Position numbers and translations under genes: made by a program. A model generated the notes under the pieces. That model did not search any database and was not told where the DNA came from. It saw only the letters and a program-made list of their open reading frames with translations. From Candidatus Methanoperedentaceae archaeon (GTDB lineage Archaea > Halobacteriota > Methanosarcinia > Methanosarcinales > Methanoperedenaceae), in NCBI GenBank assembly GCA_027371625.1, contig DAHXMQ010000365.1, forward strand, positions 1-8,198: DNA of 8,198 nucleotides, read 5' to 3'. How positions within the stretch are numbered: position 1 is the first letter of the stretch; every line of letters begins with the position of its first letter. Below, piece after piece: positions 1-4,767 of this stretch.

Positions 1-30
1 CCATTCAGTACCCATGACGTATAAATTGAT

Positions 31-60
31 ACTTATACTATATATTTATTTAGTATAAGT
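31..60. repeat. Perfect 10-bp inverted repeat with AT-rich spacer
   Basis: ACTTATACTA at 31-40 is the exact reverse complement of TAGTATAAGT at 51-60, with a 10-base AT-only spacer. It lies 12 bases past the stop codon of the minus-strand gene at 72-395. It could be a 3' hairpin of that transcript or an operator for a gene to the left of the window. No T-run follows it on the minus strand, so a classic terminator is not obvious. The symmetry is seen directly; the role is inferred. Confidence 0.6.
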
Positions 61-71
61 TTAGCGTTTTA

Positions 72-395
72 CTATAATTTCTTAAAGGTCTCATTAAATT
101 CTTTTAATTCAGACAATTTAGTTTCTATTTTATGTGCAAACTCCTCGCTATAATCATCTGTAGAAACCATGTCTGTCAGAGCATCCAACAATCTGTTTCT
201 TTTCTCAAAATCCCAATTTGAGATTTTATATAGTTCTATTTGAACTAATGGGAGCTTATGCACATTCCTTAGATAGTCAACTCCGCCTATTACGGGTCGC
301 ATTGCTATTGTTATAGCATCGAATAAATCAGAATAAAAAGAACCTAATACAGAATCAATTGATTTGTATTGGCTATTATGATAAGAATATTCCAT
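72..395 (-). CDS. Hypothetical protein, 107 aa, AT-rich orphan
   Basis: I do not recognise this protein. It is small, soluble and probably mostly helical, with a charged C-terminal half (DFEKRNRLLDAL, then Glu/Lys-rich to the end) that could form an amphipathic helix or short coiled coil. There is no signal peptide, membrane segment or Cys/His metal motif. Codons are strongly A/T-ending (TAT, AAT, TTA, ATT), unlike the GC-richer valS and hemB, which suggests an accessory or transferred gene. The ATG at 393-395 is preceded by a TATA-like element about 29 bases upstream and no Shine-Dalgarno, consistent with near-leaderless translation. It is a plausible gene because promoter and start fit, but its function is unknown and it could be a fast-evolving lineage-specific protein. 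Confidence 0.6.
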   Translation of the reverse strand: MEYSYHNSQYKSIDSVLGSFYSDLFDAITIAMRPVIGGVDYLRNVHKLPLVQIELYKISNWDFEKRNRLLDALTDMVSTDDYSEEFAHKIETKLSELKEFNETFKKL

Positions 396-579
396 AGTAA
401 TATGTGTAATTTAGTTTTATTAATATAAGTTTTTTTCTTTTTGTTTCCACTAAATTTTGCAAATATTATTCTTATAATTAATTCAAACTATATTAATTTA
501 ATCTTCCAATTCCTCAAATTTCGTTAATCCCTTTGTTTCCTCCATACTCCTTAACTTAACAGTATCTCTCGTGGCTTAG
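396..579. other. AT-rich intergenic stretch, no gene seen
   Basis: This stretch between the 107-aa gene and the rubrerythrin promoter is strongly AT-rich and has stops in all frames. It contains a T-rich tract on the plus strand (430-446) with no plus-strand gene upstream inside the window. I see no tRNA, no strong hairpin and no small ORF with a Shine-Dalgarno. Confidence 0.5.
420..428 (-). promoter_or_regulatory. TATA box for the 107-aa gene
   Basis: On the minus strand this reads TTATATTAA, centred about 29 bases upstream of the ATG at 395, so transcription would begin a few bases before the start codon. The 10-mer ACTTATATTA across 421-430 (minus strand) matches 9 of 10 bases of the inverted-repeat arm at 31-40. 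This may mean a shared regulator, or may simply reflect AT-rich composition. Confidence 0.4.
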
Positions 580-588
580 TTATAAATA
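580..588 (+). promoter_or_regulatory. TATA box of the rubrerythrin gene
   Basis: TTATAAATA is a near-consensus archaeal TATA box. A start site about 25 bases downstream (near 609) would leave a leader of roughly 15 bases containing the GGAG at 612-615, which sits 8 bases before the ATG at 624. Confidence 0.6.
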
Positions 589-623
589 CAAATAATTGGA
601 ATTTACTAATTGGAGTTTCTTAT

Positions 624-1172
624 ATGAAGAAAATGACAGAGCAGCATCTCATCAATGCATTCGGAGGAGAAAGCCAGGCACACATGCGATATTTGCATTT
701 TGCAAATCAGGCTGTAGTGGAAAAATTCAACAACGTTGCCAGATTGTTCCGTGCAATCGCACATGCCGAATACGTGCATGCGGGAGACCATTACAGGGAG
801 TTAAAACACCTTGACGGCGGATTTGTGGCAAACAGCATGGCAGCCTTCGGTCCGGGTGATTCCAGGAAAAACCTTAAACTTGCCATCGCAGGCGAAACAT
901 TTGAAATCGAGGAAATGTATCCTGCGTATATCGAAGTCGCAAAATTCCAGGGAGAAACGAGAGCACAGAGAAGTTTCGAATGGTCCTACGGCACAGAAAA
1001 AATGCACAAGATGCTGTACGAAAAAGCACTGAACTCGGTAAATTCAGGAAAGGATGTTAAACTCGGTCCGATTCAGGTCTGCGAAGTTTGCGGATATACG
1101 CTGGAAGGGGAAGCGCCGGATAGATGTCCCCTGTGCAACGCAACGAAAGACAAATTCACTGCATTTAGATAA
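624..1172 (+). CDS. Rubrerythrin
   Basis: This is a non-heme iron peroxidase of the cytoplasm that reduces hydrogen peroxide to water in anaerobes, receiving electrons from rubredoxin-type carriers. An N-terminal ferritin-like four-helix domain (about 1-140) carries the expected di-iron ligands: Glu16 in GESQAHMRY, Glu49 in HAEYVHAGDH, Glu91 and Glu94 in GETFEIEEMYP, and Glu125 with His128 in TEKMHKML. A C-terminal rubredoxin-like domain has Cys153/Cys156 (CEVC) and Cys168/Cys171 (CPLC) for one Fe(SCys)4 centre. The 182-residue length is close to the approximately 190 of the classic family. The ATG at 624 is chosen for its GGAG at 612-615; Met4 is an alternative start. It has its own promoter, and its last 8 bases overlap the end of the convergent gene. 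The family is certain; the electron partner is not visible here. Confidence 0.96.
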   Translation: MKKMTEQHLINAFGGESQAHMRYLHFANQAVVEKFNNVARLFRAIAHAEYVHAGDHYRELKHLDGGFVANSMAAFGPGDSRKNLKLAIAGETFEIEEMYPAYIEVAKFQGETRAQRSFEWSYGTEKMHKMLYEKALNSVNSGKDVKLGPIQVCEVCGYTLEGEAPDRCPLCNATKDKFTAFR

Positions 1173-2145
1173 TTTCCGCATCATTATAGAGATTTACAGC
1201 CATTATGTGACCATCGTACCCGTTTATCTCTATTATCTCGCGCCTGCCTTTTATCTCCCATACAGGAATATGCAGGAGATCCATTGTCAGGTTTATGTTC
1301 TCAGGTTCGGGGGAAATTATCTTGTTCTGGAAAACAATCGTATCTCCTATCATCTCGTTCAGCCTTACCTCCTTCAGATGCTCCCTGCTTATGGAATTCA
1401 GGGCTTTATTTACCGCATCCTTTTTCTGTACAAGAGGCTGCCTTATCTCGTAATTCTGGGTCGGTATGAAGGTATTGTCCTGTATTTCCTTGAACTTGAT
1501 AAAAGAATTCTCTCCCGTAATGGCGTGGATATATCCCTCACCATCGCCCGAAAGCTCAACCGCTTTTGATTTGAACTTCTTCTGGATATTAAAGGAATAG
1601 CTATAATGCCAGACAGGAATGAATTTTAAAGTCTGGCTTTTTGCACTCCCGACTTTTGCCTCGGCTATGGATAGTGCATCTGATTTTCCTATATTGACAG
1701 GAATAGAACGCAAAAGTATCCTGATGGTTTTTTCATATTCCTGTTTCGGGACTTCTGCCGGGATTTCTACAACCGGAATTTCAATCTTCTTCTCCTTGAG
1801 TGGTATTTTCTCTCCAAGTTCCATGCCTCCAAGAACAGACCTGCCTATCTGTGATTCAAGCTCACCCCTGTCCCAGAGCGCAAGCCCTTCATCGAGAGCA
1901 GCCGTTCGTGTTTTATCACCAAAGAATTCCGAGATCAGGATTCCCTTGCTCCTGTACCGTCGCACGATGCTGGAAAAGTATCTTATGCTGTTAAGATTCG
2001 GGTCGTTTTCAAATTTTATCAGAAGACGCTCGGTATCCTTTTCTGCGATCAGGTCGCAGATATCAGAAGAATTCGTGATGTAGCCGTAGTGAGTGAAGAT
2101 ATTTCTTACAATATCAACTACCCCCTGCTTATTCAAAAGCGACAC
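1165..2145 (-). CDS. Archaeal conserved protein with degenerate Mrr-like nuclease region and duplicated C-terminal module
   Basis: I do not recognise a named family. Residues about 5-105 resemble the restriction-endonuclease-like (Mrr/RecB-type) fold: a possible motif Asp31, a core strand LLIKF with Lys44, and the Mrr-style stretch GILISEFF followed by AALDEGLALWDRGELESQI. The usual (E/Q)xK pair is not clear, so catalysis may be lost. After a Pro/Glu-rich hinge (about 112-135), two similar modules follow. Each has a helix (KSDALSIAEAKV near 154; KKDAVNKALNSI near 241), then an IPVW strand (176-179 and 293-296) and a Gly-rich hairpin, recalling PepSY-like repeats. There is no membrane segment. 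The printed start is GTG at 2143-2145, but GAGGTG at 2143-2148 is better read as a Shine-Dalgarno for TTG at 2134-2136 (323 aa). The 3' end overlaps rubrerythrin on the opposite strand. Function is unknown; gene reality is well supported by length. Confidence 0.75.
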   Translation of the reverse strand: MSLLNKQGVVDIVRNIFTHYGYITNSSDICDLIAEKDTERLLIKFENDPNLNSIRYFSSIVRRYRSKGILISEFFGDKTRTAALDEGLALWDRGELESQIGRSVLGGMELGEKIPLKEKKIEIPVVEIPAEVPKQEYEKTIRILLRSIPVNIGKSDALSIAEAKVGSAKSQTLKFIPVWHYSYSFNIQKKFKSKAVELSGDGEGYIHAITGENSFIKFKEIQDNTFIPTQNYEIRQPLVQKKDAVNKALNSISREHLKEVRLNEMIGDTIVFQNKIISPEPENINLTMDLLHIPVWEIKGRREIIEINGYDGHIMAVNLYNDAEII

Positions 2146-2148
2146 CTC
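2143..2148 (-). promoter_or_regulatory. Shine-Dalgarno that points to a TTG start
   Basis: The minus strand reads GAGGTG, a six-base match to the archaeal anti-Shine-Dalgarno, followed by six bases and TTG at 2134-2136. The GTG at 2143-2145 lies inside this motif and has no Shine-Dalgarno of its own. This favours TTG, three codons further in, as the true start of the minus-strand gene. Confidence 0.5.
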
Positions 2149-2223
2149 GCTTTATGAATCCACGTATGCCCGTGCGCTGGCACACTGTGTACGGTGTCAA
2201 CTGACGTGACGGTTGTGTGTTGT

Positions 2224-2241
2224 AAACTGGCGCAACAGTTT
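2224..2241. repeat. Inverted repeat AAACTG-N6-CAGTTT
   Basis: AAACTG at 2224-2229 and CAGTTT at 2236-2241 are perfect inverted arms around a six-base spacer. The repeat lies in the roughly 200-bp region between two divergent genes and is followed five bases later by a second inverted repeat. It may be an operator half of the divergent promoter region; this is inferred from symmetry and position only. Confidence 0.4.
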
Positions 2242-2246
2242 TTGAT

Positions 2247-2265
2247 AAAACTTTCCCAAAGTTTT
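2247..2265. repeat. Inverted repeat AAAACTTT-CCC-AAAGTTTT
   Basis: There are two perfect 8-base arms (2247-2254 and 2258-2265) around CCC. The repeat is about 50 bases upstream of the TATA box of the NrpR-domain gene and about 100 bases upstream of the divergent gene's start. An operator for a dimeric regulator or a short RNA hairpin are both possible. It does not match the GGAA-N6-TTCC NrpR operator. Confidence 0.5.
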
Positions 2266-2312
2266 TCATGGCATCTTGCCTCACTGGAATACTTATCTTC
2301 TCCTTCGCTATA

Positions 2313-2319
2313 TTTATAA
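2313..2319 (+). promoter_or_regulatory. TATA box of the NrpR-domain gene
   Basis: TTTATAA within CTATATTTATAAC is centred about 31 bases before the ATG at 2347. Transcription would start near 2341, giving a leader of only a few bases. No Shine-Dalgarno precedes the ATG, so near-leaderless initiation fits. Confidence 0.5.
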
Positions 2320-2346
2320 CACATAGTAATTATACATGATTGCTGA

Positions 2347-3102
2347 ATGATGATGTCCGACATAATGTTCATAACCTCACGGATTGAAAATATGATGTAC
2401 GAGGTAACCTTTGACCCGGCAAAACGCAAAGGGAGCATAATAGTAAATACCTCCATTGTAGATGAACCTGATTTTAAAAGGGTTATTGGTCTCATCAAGC
2501 AGGCTGTCCACAGCGGTTTGTCCGTAAGCCCACACATAAAAATAATATATCCGGGTGAAAAAATCGGGAATTTAAGGATGGAAAAGGGTAAAATAGGGAT
2601 TGCCACCGCCTGCAGCATCACCATAGACGGCGTACTGCTGAAAGCAGGAATACCTGTCAAGCCTAAATTCGGCGGCGTAGTGGAAATACACGAAGGCTCA
2701 CCATTGCGCTTTACCGATATACTGACCTACGAAAGCACAACGATCGACCCGCTTGATGTGCTGATGTCGCAGGAACTCACATCCGTGACCGAGATGGTAA
2801 ATACAGGCTCAGGCAAGATTCTTGCGAATATGAGGGAAGCACCTATGGCAGCCCGCGATACGATAGAGCAGGTGCTCGATTCGCTTGTGGAAGCAGGATT
2901 TTCATGCATCCTTGAAGTGGGGGAACCCAATAACGATATCCTTGGCGTACAGGTGGGAAGGGATAAAATCGGGATTGTGGTGATTGGTGGCACTAACCCG
3001 ATGGTGCTTGTGCAGGAGCATGGCATTGAAATCAATACGCAGGAGATGTCGATACTTCTTGATATCGAGGAAATGGTGCATATAGACGAGTTGAAATTAT
3101 AA
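2347..3102 (+). CDS. NrpR-domain (DUF128) nitrogen regulator without HTH, NrpRII-like
   Basis: The protein consists of one NrpR/DUF128 domain (about 10-250). Conserved family stretches include [19 protein letters not shown] near the start, [65 protein letters not shown] and [27 protein letters not shown]. In methanogens NrpR represses nitrogen-assimilation genes (nif, glnK/amtB, glnA) and is released by 2-oxoglutarate binding to this domain. Methanosarcina splits the system: NrpRI carries a winged helix, NrpRII does not. No HTH is present here, and a TGA stop lies immediately before the ATG at 2347, so an in-frame N-terminal HTH is excluded. It would need a DNA-binding NrpRI partner encoded elsewhere. 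A later ATG at 2365 is possible. Domain identity is strong; the NrpRII role is inferred from architecture. Confidence 0.88.
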   Translation: MMMSDIMFITSRIENMMYEVTFDPAKRKGSIIVNTSIVDEPDFKRVIGLIKQAVHSGLSVSPHIKIIYPGEKIGNLRMEKGKIGIATACSITIDGVLLKAGIPVKPKFGGVVEIHEGSPLRFTDILTYESTTIDPLDVLMSQELTSVTEMVNTGSGKILANMREAPMAARDTIEQVLDSLVEAGFSCILEVGEPNNDILGVQVGRDKIGIVVIGGTNPMVLVQEHGIEINTQEMSILLDIEEMVHIDELKL

Positions 3103-3116
3103 AATCTGGGACAAAC

Positions 3117-3124
3117 TATTTAAG
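3117..3124 (+). promoter_or_regulatory. TATA box candidate for the micropeptide gene
   Basis: TATTTAAG is centred about 38 bases upstream of the ATG at 3158, placing a start site near 3146 at the Shine-Dalgarno. A stronger-looking TTATAAAA overlaps the stop codon of the upstream gene (3097-3104) and would give a start near 3127. Either would give the small gene a transcript of its own. Confidence 0.4.
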
Positions 3125-3145
3125 GATTCGTGACCAAGATGCAAT

Positions 3146-3152
3146 GGGGTGA
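3146..3152 (+). promoter_or_regulatory. Strong Shine-Dalgarno of the micropeptide gene
   Basis: GGGGTGA matches the archaeal anti-Shine-Dalgarno (GGTGA core) and lies five bases before the ATG at 3158. It is one of the best ribosome binding sites in the window and is the main sign that the 21-codon ORF is translated. Confidence 0.55.
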
Positions 3153-3157
3153 ATCAA

Positions 3158-3223
3158 ATGACAATAAGAAAGATTAAAAAAGTCAAAGCGGGAATGTGTA
3201 AGTGTCATTCCTCCTGCGTTTAA
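3158..3223 (+). CDS. Cysteine-rich micropeptide, 21 aa
   Basis: This is a very short gene between the NrpR-domain gene and the DUF2227 gene. The peptide has a basic front half (MTIRKIKKVKAG) and a compact Cys/His tail, MCKCHSSCV, with Cys14, Cys16, His17 and Cys20. CxCHxxC could bind a single metal ion (zinc, copper or iron) or form disulfides. It has a strong Shine-Dalgarno at the right distance, one or two upstream TATA boxes, and a T-rich terminator straight after the TAA. Such a complete set is unlikely around a random ORF. There is no signal peptide or membrane segment. Possible roles are a metal-binding peptide, a modulator of a larger complex, or a leader peptide; none is established. 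It is 55 bases downstream of the NrpR-domain gene, so co-transcription is also possible. I do not recognise a named family. Confidence 0.55.
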   Translation: MTIRKIKKVKAGMCKCHSSCV

Positions 3224-3224
3224 A

Positions 3225-3250
3225 TATTTTATTTTTTAATATTTTTTATT
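3225..3250 (+). terminator. T-rich archaeal terminator
   Basis: Three T-runs (3227-3230, 3232-3237, 3242-3247) follow directly after the micropeptide stop codon on the plus strand. Oligo-T tracts without a strong hairpin are typical archaeal termination signals, and this would close the NrpR-domain/micropeptide transcript before the convergent gene. Confidence 0.6.
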
Positions 3251-3261
3251 CAATTTCCGGG

Positions 3262-3690
3262 TCAGAACAAACTGTCCAGCATCACATGCAGTGCATTGGC
3301 TGTTATTATTCCTGCAAGAAAAATAAAAACGTAAATAGATGAAAACATGGCCTGCGGCAGGGAATTAAACAGAAGATAATACGCACCGAGAAGTATGGTG
3401 CTGATATACAAAATCCTTACAACTGCTCCATACACGATATTATGCGAACTCTGCCCGTGCCTAAACGTCCACTTATACGGAAGCCATAAAATCTTAAGCC
3501 TGCCCCACCTTTTTATCGCCGTACTGTCGGTATCAAGGTCAGGAGTTATGAAATCCGTGCCTATATAAAAACCTGCAATAAAAACAAGTAGTTTCAGGTT
3601 AACGACAGGTATTTTCCAAACATAAAGCAATGCCGCGCTTGCGATAAAAAGCGAGTAATTGAATATCCTGTGTGTATTATAGCCGGGCAT
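3262..3690 (-). CDS. DUF2227-type putative metal-binding membrane protein
   Basis: This small membrane protein resembles the DUF2227 / YdjM-like membrane-bound metal-dependent hydrolase group. Visible signature residues are His7 and Asn11 in the start region (MPGYNTHRIFN), Asp46, the TPDLD motif (49-53), RWGRL and LWLPYKW (61-73), His78 and His83 in FRHGQSSHN, and a late His135/Asp139. These polar residues are spaced as in metal-binding relatives. Hydrophobic segments at about 12-25, 33-48, 89-107 and 116-136 suggest four membrane helices. The true biochemical activity of this family is not established. Its ATG overlaps the hemB stop as TAATG (3688-3692), so translation is probably coupled and the gene is the second in a hemB operon. 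Family assignment is from motifs only. Confidence 0.75.
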   Translation of the reverse strand: MPGYNTHRIFNYSLFIASAALLYVWKIPVVNLKLLVFIAGFYIGTDFITPDLDTDSTAIKRWGRLKILWLPYKWTFRHGQSSHNIVYGAVVRILYISTILLGAYYLLFNSLPQAMFSSIYVFIFLAGIITANALHVMLDSLF

Positions 3691-4694
3691 TACGAATTCA
3701 ATTCACGCGCCATGTCCTTTGCAAAATATGTAAGAATCATATCCGCCCCCGCACGCTTTATCGAAAGCAATGACTCATGCACCACTTTGCGCTCATCCAG
3801 CCAGCCGTTCTTTGCAGCAGCTTTTATCATGGCATACTCGCCGCTGACATGGTAAGCTGCGGTCGGCATCACGAACTTTTTCTTTATTCGGTAAATGATA
3901 TCAAGGTAGGGCAGGGCTGGTTTGACCATTATGATATCAGCTCCTTCCTCGATATCAAGTTCGACCTCGCGCAGTGCCTCGTTCGTGTTTGCCGGGTCCA
4001 TCTGGTACGTGGAGCGGTCGCCAAAAGTGAAACCCGAACACGCTGCTTCCCGAAAAGGACCGTAGAACGAAGAGCAGTATTTTGCCGCGTAGGACATTAT
4101 AGGGATGTTCTGGAAACCGTTATCATCAAGTGCACTGCGTATCGCTCCAACCATGCCGTCCATCATGCCCGATGGCGCGACCATATCTGCGCCTGCGCGT
4201 GCGTGGCTTACCGCAATCTTCCCGTAAACAGGAAGGGTCGGGTCGTTTAGGATTTCGGTACCTCGCACCAATCCGCAGTGCCCGTGGGATGTATATTCAT
4301 CAAGGCACAGGTCGGTTATTATGACAAGTTCATCTCCTACCTGTTTTTTTATCGCACCCACCGCTTTCTGGATCACATCCTCGTCTCCGCAGGCATGCGA
4401 ACCGATCTCGTCTTTCTCTTCTGGTATTCCGAACAATATAATCGCAGGTATCCCGAGGTCGGAAATGCATGCAGCCTCATCCGCAACCATCCCAAGCGGC
4501 ATGCGGAAATATCCTGGCATGGAATTTATTTCCACAGGCTTGCCTGCGGTCTCGTCAACAAAAACAGGGCAGATAAGGTCTTTAACATTTAGCGTAGTTT
4601 CACGCACAAGCGGTAAAAACTTGGACGAGCGCAGTCGTCGCATGCGAGTGATCGGGAACATACTGCTTTTATTGGATGGGAAGTACTTAACCAT
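3690..4694 (-). CDS. hemB: Delta-aminolevulinic acid dehydratase (porphobilinogen synthase)
   Basis: The enzyme condenses two 5-aminolevulinate molecules to porphobilinogen, the second committed step to uroporphyrinogen III and thus to siroheme, heme, cobamides and F430. The TIM-barrel hallmarks are all present: RMRRLR, TSHGHCG, the Schiff-base lysines Lys205 (SYAAKYCSSFYGPFR) and Lys258 (IIMVKPALPYLD), and YHVSGEYAMI. The catalytic metal site reads DLCLDEYTSHGHCG, giving Cys130, Asp132 and Cys140. The usual zinc enzymes have three cysteines here and the magnesium type has Ala/Asp/Asp, so this site is mixed. The 334-residue length is normal. Many homologues begin at the equivalent of Met12 (4661), but the TATA at 4721-4727 fits leaderless initiation at 4694, and neither ATG has a Shine-Dalgarno. 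The stop overlaps the next gene by one base. Confidence 0.96.
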   Translation of the reverse strand: MVKYFPSNKSSMFPITRMRRLRSSKFLPLVRETTLNVKDLICPVFVDETAGKPVEINSMPGYFRMPLGMVADEAACISDLGIPAIILFGIPEEKDEIGSHACGDEDVIQKAVGAIKKQVGDELVIITDLCLDEYTSHGHCGLVRGTEILNDPTLPVYGKIAVSHARAGADMVAPSGMMDGMVGAIRSALDDNGFQNIPIMSYAAKYCSSFYGPFREAACSGFTFGDRSTYQMDPANTNEALREVELDIEEGADIIMVKPALPYLDIIYRIKKKFVMPTAAYHVSGEYAMIKAAAKNGWLDERKVVHESLLSIKRAGADMILTYFAKDMARELNS

Positions 4695-4720
4695 TACCGA
4701 ATGAACGAATGAACAGAAAT

Positions 4721-4728
4721 CTATATAC
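4721..4728. promoter_or_regulatory. Palindromic TATA element between hemB and the surface-protein gene
   Basis: CTATATAC contains the self-complementary TATATA at 4722-4727. Read on the minus strand it lies about 28-30 bases before the hemB ATG (leaderless fit). Read on the plus strand it lies about 43 bases before the ATG at 4768, leaving a short leader with GGTGAGG at 4750-4756. It is the only clear TATA in the 73-bp gap, so one element may drive both genes. Confidence 0.5.
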
Positions 4729-4767
4729 TCAATAAAGAATTTATCATGTGGTGAGGAAAATTAGACT

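Noticed and set aside
137..140. Considered heme-binding CxxCH in the surface protein (residue positions 88-91 and 137-140)
   Set aside because: The residues after the CxxC pairs are Lys and Leu, not His, so c-type heme attachment is not supported. The coordinates given here are residue numbers of the protein at 4768-5346.
430..446. T-rich tract as a plus-strand terminator
   Set aside because: No plus-strand gene lies upstream of it within the window, and the region is AT-rich overall.
1054..1569. A 171-codon plus-strand ORF overlapping the rubrerythrin end
   Set aside because: It overlaps the rubredoxin domain in another frame and is antisense to the convergent gene; composition is that of a shadow frame.
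2286..2303. Possible NrpR operator (GGAA ... TTCTCC) just upstream of the NrpR-domain gene
   Set aside because: The known operator is GGAA-N6-TTCC; here the spacing is eight and the second half is imperfect, so autoregulation cannot be claimed.
2133..2660. A 175-codon minus-strand ORF opposite the NrpR-domain gene
   Set aside because: It is antisense to a strongly conserved domain, runs across the divergent promoter region into the start of another gene, and shows no recognisable family features.
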